From Marisimplicoccus sp038147335 (GTDB taxonomy: Bacteria; Bacteroidota; Bacteroidia; Flavobacteriales; Flavobacteriaceae): a stretch of 64,000 nucleotides of DNA. The notes beneath the pieces were generated by a model. That model worked only from the letters and a program-made list of their open reading frames with translations, was not told where the DNA came from and did no database searches. Of the stretch, positions 7,483-15,532 are shown one piece after another. Position 1 is the stretch's first letter; every line of letters begins with the position of its first letter. The DNA is taken from the NCBI GenBank assembly GCA_038147335.1, contig JAYQTK010000002.1, positions 186,001 through 250,000 of the forward strand. Reading direction: 5' to 3'. Made by a program: the position numbers and the translations under genes.

Positions 7483-7909
7483 TATTTAAAATTTTAAAGT
7501 CAGAAATATAATAACCTATTTCCTCATCTGCAATCATTTTAGACATATCAAAATAAATTGACACAGGATAACCATATTCTTTATTATAATTTATTTCATA
7601 GAATTCTGGATTTTCGTTCAGCTTACTTTCAATAAAATTAAAAAGAGAATTAATCGAATAAAATGATTCGTAACCAACTGTTTTCATTGGATCTTTACCA
7701 TCAATTGAGACAATTTTATCATTCTCAACTTTAATAGACTTGGGAAGAACAAATTCATAAGGAAAGCAAAAGCATGAGATCTGCTGAGTCATTTCATAAT
7801 TATCAATATTTAGTGAATACCATAAATCTTTTTCTGATAATTGATCTTCTTTAGAACATGAAACAAAAAAAAGGTTGATAACCAACGTGAAAAATATTCT
7901 AATGATCAT
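7475..7909 (-). CDS. lipoprotein, DUF6174-like
   Basis: The 144-residue product starts with a lipoprotein signal (hydrophobic run then FVSCS, cysteine at about residue 18). The mature part has a CxC pair in SCFCFPYEFVLP, then a KVENDKIVSIDG segment. That order (W...Y...CxC...V.V.dG.i) resembles the small Bacteroidota lipoproteins grouped as DUF6174, whose function is unknown. It overlaps msrA by 11 bases upstream and the next gene by 8 bases downstream, so it belongs to one operon. Its link to methionine-sulfoxide repair is positional only. Confidence 0.6.
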   Translation of the reverse strand: MIIRIFFTLVINLFFVSCSKEDQLSEKDLWYSLNIDNYEMTQQISCFCFPYEFVLPKSIKVENDKIVSIDGKDPMKTVGYESFYSINSLFNFIESKLNENPEFYEINYNKEYGYPVSIYFDMSKMIADEEIGYYISDFKILNND

Positions 7910-8558
7910 CCTTTATTTTAACATAATTAGATGCCTTTTGCTTGAATCTATTAAATCTAGGTATTGAAACACTTTGAATATACGGACTGTAAGGGTTCTT
8001 TTTTTCAAAGTCTTGATGGTAATCCTCTGCATAGTAAAATTTACTTATCTCTTTTACCTCAGTAATAATTTTTTTTCCAAAAATTGAATTTGTAGATAAC
8101 AAATCAATGTAGTTTCTAATTTTACTTCTTTCATCAATATTTGAGTAAAACGCTATAGATCTATATTGAGTTCCATAATCTGGACCTTGCCTATTAGGTG
8201 TTGTTGGATCATGAGAATCAAAGAAAACTTTTAGAAGTGTATCAAAAGAGATTATCTTATTGTCATAGATTATTTCTATAGCCTCAGCATGCCCTGTCTT
8301 ACCTGAAATAACCTGATAATAATTTGGATTAACTGTTGAACCACCAGCATAACCCGAATAAACTTCTTTAACTCCATCTAAACTTTCATAAATTGTTTCA
8401 ACACACCAGAAACATCCAGATGCAAAGTAGGCCCTACTCATACCATCATAGCTTTTATTATCAATTTGATTGACTGGCTGGGGATTGTCAACTGCTTTTT
8501 GTGAACTTATATCACAGGAGGTTAGTAAAATTATTGATGTAATTATAAATCTTTTCAT
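7899..8558 (-). CDS. msrA: peptide methionine (S)-S-oxide reductase, lipoprotein form
   Basis: MsrA reduces methionine-S-sulfoxide in damaged proteins. The catalytic motif GCFWCVE lies at about residues 48-54, followed by the family segments YAGG, YxxVxxGxTGHAE (YYQVISGKTGHAEA), FDSHDPTTPNRQGPDYGTQYRS and a C-terminal FYYAEDYHQDF. A lipoprotein signal (LLTSCD, cysteine near residue 15) precedes the domain, so this copy acts in the cell envelope. It is the first gene of a tightly overlapping minus-strand run. A TATCTTTG box at 8575-8582 is a plausible -7 element. Confidence 0.95.
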   Translation of the reverse strand: MKRFIITSIILLTSCDISSQKAVDNPQPVNQIDNKSYDGMSRAYFASGCFWCVETIYESLDGVKEVYSGYAGGSTVNPNYYQVISGKTGHAEAIEIIYDNKIISFDTLLKVFFDSHDPTTPNRQGPDYGTQYRSIAFYSNIDERSKIRNYIDLLSTNSIFGKKIITEVKEISKFYYAEDYHQDFEKKNPYSPYIQSVSIPRFNRFKQKASNYVKIKDDH

Positions 8559-8574
8559 ATTTATGAGTTACCTA

Positions 8575-8582
8575 CAAAGATA
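8575..8582 (-). promoter_or_regulatory. candidate -7 box for the msrA operon
   Basis: TATCTTTG matches TAnnTTTG and ends 16 bases before the msrA ATG. No TTTG or TTG is found at the normal spacing upstream, so only half the promoter is supported. Confidence 0.35.
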
Positions 8583-8621
8583 ATGTGATATAAAGTCTTG
8601 TAGTCAGGTTGAAAGTTAATT

Positions 8622-9446
8622 TTATTTTAAAAAGTTATTTATCAATTCTATATCATTTTTATAGGTTAGGTCTGGAACATGCTCACAAATTTTAAAAACC
8701 TTGATAGATTCATTTCTATCATTTATCATATTTTGGATAGCTGTAGCAATCTCTTTTTCCCCCCTATCTTGACTAATTTCACAGTTACTTAGATAATCAT
8801 ATACTTGATCACCAAAAAATGAAAAAATATTCATGCTTATAAACTTTTCGTCAGTAATATTTCTAATATGATTGATTGTTGGCTTCTCAATAATCTTATA
8901 CAAAAATTTATTTTTAATCTCTAAAATTGAAAAAGAGGATATTTTTTCCTCACTAAACTCAAGACATTTGGAGTTATAAGCAATCATTGAATTATGGGTA
9001 AGCTCTGATTTTAAAGTTTTAATTGCTTTTACCGAGTATATATTATCAGAATTACATACTAAGAACCTTGATGATTTTAGAATAGGAAATTGATTCATAG
9101 CTTGATATATTGCATCAGCTGTTCCCATTGGTTTTGGATTACCATAGTAATCTTGAAATGCAAATCTTATTTTAATTGATAATTTCTTTTCAATTTTTTT
9201 AAGATAATTTTGAAATTCAATTGAGTCTTCTGATAGAATCACATAAAAGTCTTGAATTTCTGCAGTAATTGAATTCTTGATAATATGGTAAATCAAAGTC
9301 TCATTTTTTTCATTTATCTCAATAAATCCCTTAGCTCGAGAGTTAGATTGATAAACCTGATCCTCTGAAAGATCAGTGCTTACATTAGAAGTTTTCATTC
9401 TAGATGATACACCTGCAGCCATAATAATTAAAGGAATATTATTCAT
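8622..9446 (-). CDS. sugar-phosphate nucleotidyltransferase-like protein
   Basis: A GT-A fold nucleotidyltransferase. The glycine-rich nucleotide loop is MAAGVSSRM (about residues 9-17 from the ATG at 9446), followed by GTADAIYQA (the base/phosphate-binding turn) and CNSDNIY with the metal-binding aspartate. The longer open frame to 9500 lies inside the kinase gene and is rejected; the ATG at 9446 leaves an 8-base overlap with the kinase stop. It probably activates the sugar-1-phosphate made by the kinase encoded just upstream. Nucleotide and sugar specificity cannot be read. The C-terminal part is diverged from the well-known GlmU and RmlA families. Confidence 0.75.
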   Translation of the reverse strand: MNNIPLIIMAAGVSSRMKTSNVSTDLSEDQVYQSNSRAKGFIEINEKNETLIYHIIKNSITAEIQDFYVILSEDSIEFQNYLKKIEKKLSIKIRFAFQDYYGNPKPMGTADAIYQAMNQFPILKSSRFLVCNSDNIYSVKAIKTLKSELTHNSMIAYNSKCLEFSEEKISSFSILEIKNKFLYKIIEKPTINHIRNITDEKFISMNIFSFFGDQVYDYLSNCEISQDRGEKEIATAIQNMINDRNESIKVFKICEHVPDLTYKNDIELINNFLK

Positions 9447-10518
9447 AAGAAACAGTTGGACCCTTGCCCATATGAGCAATGAAGGCATCCTTAACACCAT
9501 ATTTTTTTAATTCATTTACAATTCTAAGTGAACAAGATTGATCCTGGGACAGACAAACAATAGATCCTCCACCACCTGAACCAACAATTTTAGAGCCAAT
9601 TGAGCCATTATCGTTTGCAATACTTATCATATCATCAATTTCTGGAGTAGTAATTTTTAAATCATTTTTTAAAAAATTATGGTGAATATTTATTAAATGT
9701 GCAATCTTAATAATATCAAGTTTATCTTTTTGGAATTCATTTTTTGCTTTTATAGTAGTTCTGTAGTTACCTACAGCTGCCCTAAAGAATGGTTTTAAAT
9801 TATCATCAAGAAACGATAAACATTTATTTAAATCTACATTGTCAATCTTTGTAAAACTGAAATCGGCATAATGATTTTTTACAATTTGAATTGATTTTAA
9901 TGCATTCTCTTTAAGTTTTTTTAGGAGTCCTTGTGTATCCTTACTCTGATTTGATACACCAACAATCATATCACATAATTTATGATTAAAAGGTATAATA
10001 CTATCAGTCTTAGTATCTAAATAAATTGTTTTTCCATTAGCAATAGTGTATTGATCCATTTTTCCACCTGAACCTCCTACCTCCAGCACCTCTATTCTAT
10101 ATGAGATTTCAGCTAATAAATTTGAAGTTACTTCATGGTTTGTAAATGTATTAAGAAGAAAATTTACCCATGCTACAATTAATGCAGATGAGCTCGATAA
10201 ACCAGAATTTATTGGAATTTTACTAGTAATATTAATATCATATCCCATATCAGGTTTACAATCAAAATCTTTTAGAACATTTAAAGCAATTTTGAAAAAA
10301 TCTTTTTCATCTGAATCATATTCAAAATCAATTGGTATAACATCAGTTGATCCTAGGTCTTTTTTAATAATTTTAAATTTTCTATCATTATTTTGAGTAG
10401 CCTCTAATTTAATTTCATTATTTATTGTTGTGGCTATTATTGGTAATCCTAGATAATCTTGATGGTCACCAAACAGGCATACTCTTCCTGGTGCTTTGGA
10501 TATTATCTTTTTATACAT
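9439..10518 (-). CDS. GHMP-family sugar kinase, galactokinase-like
   Basis: The protein (359 residues) shows the GHMP kinase order: APGRVCLFGDHQDYLGLP (residues 8-25, a variant of the galactokinase signature), PINSGLSSSSAL (ATP-binding motif 2, about 111-122), GSGGKMDQY (about 153-161) with the likely catalytic aspartate, and GSGGGGSIVCL (motif 3, about 317-327). The TTG one codon upstream is less likely than ATG 10518, which forms TGATG with the GH109 stop. Sandwiched between a glycosidase and a nucleotidyltransferase, it probably makes a sugar-1-phosphate. Galactose, N-acetylgalactosamine or a uronic acid are all possible substrates. Confidence 0.82.
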   Translation of the reverse strand: MYKKIISKAPGRVCLFGDHQDYLGLPIIATTINNEIKLEATQNNDRKFKIIKKDLGSTDVIPIDFEYDSDEKDFFKIALNVLKDFDCKPDMGYDINITSKIPINSGLSSSSALIVAWVNFLLNTFTNHEVTSNLLAEISYRIEVLEVGGSGGKMDQYTIANGKTIYLDTKTDSIIPFNHKLCDMIVGVSNQSKDTQGLLKKLKENALKSIQIVKNHYADFSFTKIDNVDLNKCLSFLDDNLKPFFRAAVGNYRTTIKAKNEFQKDKLDIIKIAHLINIHHNFLKNDLKITTPEIDDMISIANDNGSIGSKIVGSGGGGSIVCLSQDQSCSLRIVNELKKYGVKDAFIAHMGKGPTVSYE

Positions 10519-11894
10519 CAAGAAATAATATCAAATGTTTTAGTATTAACCCAGTCTCCTCTTGTAAAATCAGGAAAAGATTGAGGCTCACCATCATTAT
10601 TAACAGAGTTTGAAGTTAGTTCAATTAATGAGCTCCAAGCACACCCTTCATATACGTTTTGATCCAGAGGTAGTCCATTTTTAAGACATTCAACAATTCT
10701 ATACATCATTATACCATCCATTCCCCCGTGACCTGTATTTTTTGTTTGATTATTTAATCTTTTATATAAAGGATGATCATATTTTTCATAAAGTCGATCT
10801 ATTCCTTCACCTTTAACCCATTCTTTTGAATCTTTAGTATAGTTTTCAAATCCTTTATCAAATGCAGCTCTAGTTGGCCCACCTGCTAATATACCCTTGG
10901 TTCCCTGAATTAAATTTAGCCTTGTGTAAGGTCTTGGACTTGTCTCATCCCATTGAACCATTATTGTTCTTCCAAGGTAAGTTTTAATAATTGAAGTATT
11001 TATATCACCATTTTGATAATTCAGATTATTCCATTTATGATTTGATGGAAAATTTTCTTTACCAAACTTTTTTCTACCCATAGCAGGTGAAGAGAAAGAA
11101 ACTAATGTTTTAAATGTGTCCTCAGATCTTAATAAATTCATATACTGTGATACTGGTCCAAGTCCATGAGTAGGATACAAATTACCTCTTCTTTTCTCAT
11201 ACTCTAGAGTTCTCCAAGATCCTGTCCCTCTTGTTTCTTCATTCATTTGAAATCTTAAATCATGAATGTAGGCAGCCTCACCATGAAGAAGATCTCCTAA
11301 TTGTCCATTTCTAATTAAATTCAAAAACATCAACTCTTCTCTTCCATAGTTAACATTTTCCATCATCATACAATGCTTTTTATACTTTTCAGAAGTATCA
11401 ACAATATCCCATAATTCTTTTATTGTCATTGCAAGTGGTACTTCAACGAAAGCATGTGCTCCATTTTTCATAGTTTCAACGGCCATCTCACCATGACTAT
11501 TCCAATCAGTAGAAATGAATACTATATCAGGCCTTACTTCACTTAGCATTTTTTTCCACTTTTTATCATTTCCCCAATAAGTTTTAATTGAATCTGTTGA
11601 GATGTTCATATTTTCTAAAATCTTATTTGATCTTAAAATATTTTCTTCATATAGATCCGATATTCCTACTACTTCAGTCCCAGGAAGAGAAGCAAAAAGC
11701 TTAAGATGACCTTTACCCCTATATCCTACTCCAAGGAATGCAGCTTTTATTTTATTTAATTTTGGAGCACTAAAATCACCCATATACATTTGTTCGTTTT
11801 TTCTTGAATTAGTTGATGAAAAAACATAGGATGATGCAAAAGCAGCAGTTAAAGATGTTGTCTTAATAAAATTTCTACGATCAAATTTTGACAT
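10518..11894 (-). CDS. Gfo/Idh/MocA protein of glycoside hydrolase family 109 type
   Basis: This 458-residue protein has a Tat signal (RRNFIK, residues 6-11) and an NAD-binding Rossmann motif GVGYRGKGH (about 55-63). Segments typical of GH109, the NAD-dependent alpha-N-acetylgalactosaminidases, are present: HCMMMENVNYGREE, GEAAYIHDLR, GSWRTLEYEKRRGNLYPTHGLG and GHGGMDGIMMYRI. These enzymes hydrolyse by a transient redox mechanism with bound NAD. The Tat signal implies folded export to the periplasm. It is the first gene of an overlapping trio with a sugar kinase and nucleotidyltransferase. The family match is good; the natural substrate is inferred. Confidence 0.85.
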   Translation of the reverse strand: MSKFDRRNFIKTTSLTAAFASSYVFSSTNSRKNEQMYMGDFSAPKLNKIKAAFLGVGYRGKGHLKLFASLPGTEVVGISDLYEENILRSNKILENMNISTDSIKTYWGNDKKWKKMLSEVRPDIVFISTDWNSHGEMAVETMKNGAHAFVEVPLAMTIKELWDIVDTSEKYKKHCMMMENVNYGREELMFLNLIRNGQLGDLLHGEAAYIHDLRFQMNEETRGTGSWRTLEYEKRRGNLYPTHGLGPVSQYMNLLRSEDTFKTLVSFSSPAMGRKKFGKENFPSNHKWNNLNYQNGDINTSIIKTYLGRTIMVQWDETSPRPYTRLNLIQGTKGILAGGPTRAAFDKGFENYTKDSKEWVKGEGIDRLYEKYDHPLYKRLNNQTKNTGHGGMDGIMMYRIVECLKNGLPLDQNVYEGCAWSSLIELTSNSVNNDGEPQSFPDFTRGDWVNTKTFDIIS

Positions 11895-11898
11895 ATAT

Positions 11899-11906
11899 CA
11901 AATTTA
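11899..11906 (-). promoter_or_regulatory. candidate -7 box for the GH109-kinase-nucleotidyltransferase operon
   Basis: TAAATTTG matches TAnnTTTG exactly and ends only 4 bases before the GH109 ATG at 11894, so any transcript would be essentially leaderless. No -33 TTTG is visible at 17-19 bases upstream. Confidence 0.4.
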
Positions 11907-11951
11907 AAGAAATTCATTTTGTTTTTTTTAAATTAGTAAAAAACTATTAAT

Positions 11952-12908
11952 ATGAGTATGATTCCTAAAAATGATCACAAAGAAATTCCAGGCAACCCAT
12001 CAACAGCTAAGAGCTCTATTAAAAAACTAAGAACAGAAGCTACTGAAGATTCTCTAAGAGTTCTATCAATTGAAGATTGGAAATTTTGGAGAGATAATGG
12101 ATATATAGTTATAAAAAATGCTGTACCTAGAGAACAAGCCCTAGAAACTGCTGAATTTATATGGGAATTTGATGACAAGGACCCTAAGGATCCTTCAACA
12201 TGGTATGCTGACGCTAGGGCAGAAATGCAAATGAAAGAACTTGCTGGTACTGGAATGGTTGAAGTATATAATAATCAACACCTATGGAACAACAGGCAAT
12301 ACCAAAAGGTATATGATGCATTTGTTGATATATGGGGAACAGAAAAACTTTGGGTAACTATTGATAGGGCTAATCTTAATTTTCCAATAAGGCCAGGATT
12401 TGAATATAAAGGATTTATACATTGGGATTATGACCCTGACACAAAACCCCAAAATGTTCAAGGCGTTTTAGCATTGTCAGATCAAACTGATCAAAATATG
12501 GGAGGATTTCAATGTATTCCTTGGTTATATAAAAACTATGAAACTTGGAAACTTTCTCAGCCAGAGGGTAGAGATAAATTTAAACCAGATATTACAGGGC
12601 TTGAAGATAAACTTGTTAAGGTATCTCTTGAAGCAGGAGATCTATTAATATTTAATAGCACACAACCGCACGGAATTAGGCCTAACAATTCAAAAGATAA
12701 AGTCAGAATTGCTCAATATATTTCAATGATGCCTGCTCAAGAAGATGATGATGCTCTTGTACAATGGAGGGTTAATTCATGGAAGAATAGAATTGCACCT
12801 GAGGGCTATGCCTTTCCTGGCGATCCAAGAAATTGGGAACAAAAAAAGTATAAAACTGCAGAATTATCTCCTTTAGGAAGAAAAGTTCTTGGTCTAGATA
12901 AGTGGTAA
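11952..12908 (+). CDS. phytanoyl-CoA dioxygenase (PhyH) family protein
   Basis: An Fe(II)/2-oxoglutarate-dependent oxygenase of the PhyH family. The 318-residue protein has the iron-binding HxD in GFIHWDYD (His157, Asp159) and the distal histidine in NSTQPHGIRPN (His240), with Arg243 positioned to bind 2-oxoglutarate. The N-terminal ~40 residues are polar linker and there is no signal peptide. An SDR gene follows 15 bases later on the same strand, so the two probably act on one substrate by hydroxylation and then oxidation or reduction. The substrate is unknown. It is divergent from the GH109 operon. Confidence 0.88.
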   Translation: MSMIPKNDHKEIPGNPSTAKSSIKKLRTEATEDSLRVLSIEDWKFWRDNGYIVIKNAVPREQALETAEFIWEFDDKDPKDPSTWYADARAEMQMKELAGTGMVEVYNNQHLWNNRQYQKVYDAFVDIWGTEKLWVTIDRANLNFPIRPGFEYKGFIHWDYDPDTKPQNVQGVLALSDQTDQNMGGFQCIPWLYKNYETWKLSQPEGRDKFKPDITGLEDKLVKVSLEAGDLLIFNSTQPHGIRPNNSKDKVRIAQYISMMPAQEDDDALVQWRVNSWKNRIAPEGYAFPGDPRNWEQKKYKTAELSPLGRKVLGLDKW

Positions 12909-12923
12909 AAAATAAAAGATAAA

Positions 12924-13709
12924 TTGAATCTTAATTTAAAAAATAAAAAGGTATTTATTTCAGGATCCACTAAAGGTATTGGCTATGAAACAGCCAGATT
13001 ATTTCTAGATGAAGGAGCTAGAGTTATTATTAATGGAAGAACAAAATCTAGTGTAGATGATGCTCTATCAAAGCTTAATAATAAAAATGCAAGTGGAATA
13101 ATTACTGACTTTTTAGATGACTCTCAAGTTGAAAAACTTATAGATGAAATTCCGGATGATATTGATATTCTTATAAACAATGTTGGAATCTTTAGAGGAA
13201 AAAACTTTTTTGATGAGACAAAAGAAGACTGGGACGATCATTTCAAAGTAAATCTGATGAGTGGAGTTAAATTATCTAAATATTTTCTTCCTAAAATGAT
13301 TAAAAAAAATTGGGGAAGAATAATTTTTATTTCATCTGAATGCTCCACGCTTGTTCCAGGTGACCTATTGAGTTATAGTGTATCTAAGGCTTCTGTAAGT
13401 GTATTTTCAAGTGGTTTGGCTAAGCTTACAAAAGGGTCTAATGTTACAGTAAATACTATAGTGCCAGGGTCTACATTATCTGAAGGATCAGAAGAATTTC
13501 TTACAGAAACTGCAAAAAGAGAAAACAAGACAAAAGAGGAAGTAGAAAAAAGCTTTTTTAAAGATGTTAGAGAGTCTTCTCTAATTTCAAGATTCTTAAC
13601 TGTTAGTGAAGTTGCAAATACAATTTTGTACTTCTCAAGTCCACTATCGTCAGGGACTAATGGTGCATCAATTAGAGTTGATGGAGGTAGTATGGGCTCA
13701 ATTATATAA
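12924..13709 (+). CDS. short-chain dehydrogenase/reductase (SDR)
   Basis: A classical SDR of 261 residues. The cofactor loop GSTKGIG is at residues 14-20, NNVG at 85-88, the catalytic serine at 137-138 and YSVSK at 151-155. The start is TTG because no ATG occurs before the Rossmann loop. It follows the PhyH gene after 15 bases and ends at a terminator hairpin, so the two form a two-gene operon. The sequence resembles 3-oxoacyl-ACP reductase-like SDRs broadly, but the C-terminal region with TAKRENKTKEEVEKSF is typical of catabolic SDRs. Substrate unknown. Confidence 0.9.
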   Translation: MNLNLKNKKVFISGSTKGIGYETARLFLDEGARVIINGRTKSSVDDALSKLNNKNASGIITDFLDDSQVEKLIDEIPDDIDILINNVGIFRGKNFFDETKEDWDDHFKVNLMSGVKLSKYFLPKMIKKNWGRIIFISSECSTLVPGDLLSYSVSKASVSVFSSGLAKLTKGSNVTVNTIVPGSTLSEGSEEFLTETAKRENKTKEEVEKSFFKDVRESSLISRFLTVSEVANTILYFSSPLSSGTNGASIRVDGGSMGSII

Positions 13710-13745
13710 AAAAACCTCTTCATTTTTCAATGAAAAGGTTTTAAG
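13708..13745. terminator. bidirectional terminator between the SDR and NTF2-like genes
   Basis: AAAACCTCTTCATT and AATGAAAAGGTTTT form a 14-bp stem with one mismatch around a short loop. An A-run lies on one side and a T-run on the other, so it can terminate both convergent transcripts. Confidence 0.8.
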
Positions 13746-13762
13746 ATTTTAAAAGTATAAGA

Positions 13763-14251
13763 CTATTCTTGATCAGGCATTACTGACATTACAAGACCTG
13801 TTGCATCACCAAAGTCACCACCATTAATAATTTTACCTTCTTCATTAAAAGTTAAATAGTGATACCATAATCCTCTAAATGTTTTACCTGACGCAGTATT
13901 AGTTCCAGACCAATAGCCATAGGTTCTAACACTTCCATTTGGAATTCCAGTTTCTGGATCAGCTCCAGGAAGATAATTTTCTGCTTCCCAAGTTATATCT
14001 TCCATTGCGTCTTGCCAGCCTTGAAGATATTCTCTAGTTTCTTCTTTGTTCATTATAGGTCCTTGATAAAATGCACTTTGATATTGAACCTCGTCAGCAT
14101 AAAAATCCATAGTTGCGTCAAGATCTTCAGTCACAAAAACCTCAAACCACTGTTTTGTAGTCTCAAGATTTTTTGCTGATATTCTGGATTTTGAACATTA
14201 GAACAAGAAATAAATAGCCCTAAAGTTGCTATTAAAAATAATTTTTTTCAT
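13763..14251 (-). pseudogene. NTF2/SnoaL-like lipoprotein, interrupted by two compensating frameshifts
   Basis: The open part (13763-14134, 123 residues) is an NTF2/SnoaL-like domain. Upstream, the minus strand continues in other frames. From an ATG at 14251 a lipoprotein signal (LFLIATLGLFISCSN) appears if one A is removed from the A7 run at 14242-14248. The domain frame (ETTKQWFEVFV) is then regained if one A is added to the A6 run at 14169-14174. Both defects are single-base homopolymer changes that cancel, so sequencing error or transcriptional slippage is as likely as gene death. A second lipoprotein of related type lies next door. Confidence 0.7.
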
Positions 14252-14281
14252 AATATAAATTGATTTAGATTTCAATATACA

Positions 14282-14317
14282 AAAAAACCTCTCTAAGAAT
14301 GCATAGAGAGGTTTTTT
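14282..14317. terminator. hairpin with A/T-runs between the two NTF2-like genes
   Basis: AAAAAACCTCTCTA (14282-14295) pairs perfectly with TAGAGAGGTTTTTT (14304-14317) around an 8-base loop. The structure is a strong intrinsic terminator usable in both directions; here it ends the gene at 14335-14859. Confidence 0.85.
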
Positions 14318-14334
14318 AATTTTCAGCTAGTCTT

Positions 14335-14859
14335 TTAATCTTGACTGGCAGCTTGAGCTAAAGATATAGCTGCTTCCATTTCGCTAGTGTCGTACATATG
14401 ATATTCGGCAGCGATTTTACCATCATCTCCCCAGAAGAAACTTATATGTGCAGGTAAAGTAATTGTCTCACCAGTTAAATTACTTGTAGCAATCCAATTA
14501 AACCATGTTTGAGTAACAGTTGCAGGATCATAAGAATCATCACCAGGATAACTTGCTGTCTCAACCCAATAGCCTATATCTTCATTATTTCCCCATGACA
14601 TTGTTATGGAAAATGTTGCATGTTGTGCTTCTAAGAGTCCAACAAGTTCATCAAGACTTATAGGTTCAACACTGTTAAGAAATACTTGCAAATCTGGTGA
14701 CCAGAGTGATTTTAGACCATCCATATCATTATTTAGATAATTTTCAAAATGTTGTCTAATTGCATTTGATTTATCATCATCAAGGGTTGTTAGTACAACA
14801 CCATTGTTACTACATCCAAATGTTAATATAGATATTAGAATTAAAATATATTTTTTCAT
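14335..14859 (-). CDS. NTF2/SnoaL-like lipoprotein
   Basis: The 174-residue product has a lipoprotein signal ending in FGCSN (cysteine at about residue 16). An alpha+beta domain follows, typical of NTF2-like proteins: an N-terminal helix with HFENYLNNDMDGLKSLWSPD, then strands with FNWIATSNLTGE and HISFFWGDDGKIAAEYHMYD. These folds bind small hydrophobic ligands or act as isomerase-like enzymes, and many have no known activity. It is probably a paralogue of the frameshifted gene immediately downstream, since both share the ISFFWGDDGK/YLTFNEEGK-type strand. Confidence 0.72.
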   Translation of the reverse strand: MKKYILILISILTFGCSNNGVVLTTLDDDKSNAIRQHFENYLNNDMDGLKSLWSPDLQVFLNSVEPISLDELVGLLEAQHATFSITMSWGNNEDIGYWVETASYPGDDSYDPATVTQTWFNWIATSNLTGETITLPAHISFFWGDDGKIAAEYHMYDTSEMEAAISLAQAASQD

Positions 14860-14926
14860 TATAAAATTGTTTGTTTTACTTAAAGCTATTAAATATAGAT
14901 TAGATATAAAATTTTATGAATGTAAA

Positions 14927-15532
14927 TTATAGCTCTAATCTGTTATGATCTAAAGCCCATCTCTTTACTTTTTGAACTAGACCAGTAGAAGAACCAACAA
15001 GCTTTGCTGTTCTTCTAATACTTTCCCCGCGTTTAAGATGTCTAAGAATATTAATGTTTTTTGGCTTATCAAAAAATTCCTCAACTGATTCCAATTGCCT
15101 TCCTCCGACACCTTTATATCTTCCTAATTCTTTAGCTTGCTGAACACCAAAACGATGAGACTCAACTCTATTTTGATATTCCATATTTGCAAGTGATCTA
15201 AATAAGTTAAGAAATAATATAGTATCAGGTTTTACTCGTCCATAATCATCAGTTGTTTCAAGTCTTTCAAGTTGAGAAATTAATGAAACATCATTTTGAA
15301 TAAAAAAATCAATTGAATTAAGAACATCAATCTGATTTCTACCAAGAACAGATATGCTAGGGACAATTACTTTTGATATTTGTTTCTGCTTTATTAAAGC
15401 AAACAATAATGACCCCTTCTCTCTCTTTGAAAAAGGTATTATACTTGAGCATAAATCAACATAAACATTTTCTCTTTTAGATAAACTCTCTGCCTCTAAA
15501 TTATCAGATGTTTGAAAATAAGAAATAATCAT
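14927..15532 (-). CDS. serine-recombinase-like protein with altered active site
   Basis: The 201-residue protein has the architecture of a small resolvase: N-terminal catalytic domain, a long helix, then a C-terminal helix-turn-helix (GESIRRTAKLVGSSTGLVQKVKRW). Family segments include LGRNQIDVLNSIDFF and ARAKGR-like QQAKELGRYKG. The active-site consensus YxRxS reads YFQTS (residues 5-9), so the catalytic serine is present but the arginine is glutamine. The DRxxR motif reads SVLGR (61-65), losing D and the first R. It may be a domesticated DNA-binding protein. No inverted repeats or partner transposon genes flank it. Confidence 0.75.
   Translation of the reverse strand: MIISYFQTSDNLEAESLSKRENVYVDLCSSIIPFSKREKGSLLFALIKQKQISKVIVPSISVLGRNQIDVLNSIDFFIQNDVSLISQLERLETTDDYGRVKPDTILFLNLFRSLANMEYQNRVESHRFGVQQAKELGRYKGVGGRQLESVEEFFDKPKNINILRHLKRGESIRRTAKLVGSSTGLVQKVKRWALDHNRLEL

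Noticed and set aside
9447..9500. N-terminal extension of the nucleotidyltransferase into the kinase gene
   Set aside because: The residues before MNNIPLIIMAAG are the antiparallel-frame reading of the kinase end; ATG 9446 gives the normal motif spacing.
12924..12926. Search for an ATG start for the SDR gene
   Set aside because: No in-frame ATG occurs before the cofactor loop, so the TTG at 12924 was kept despite being a non-AUG start.
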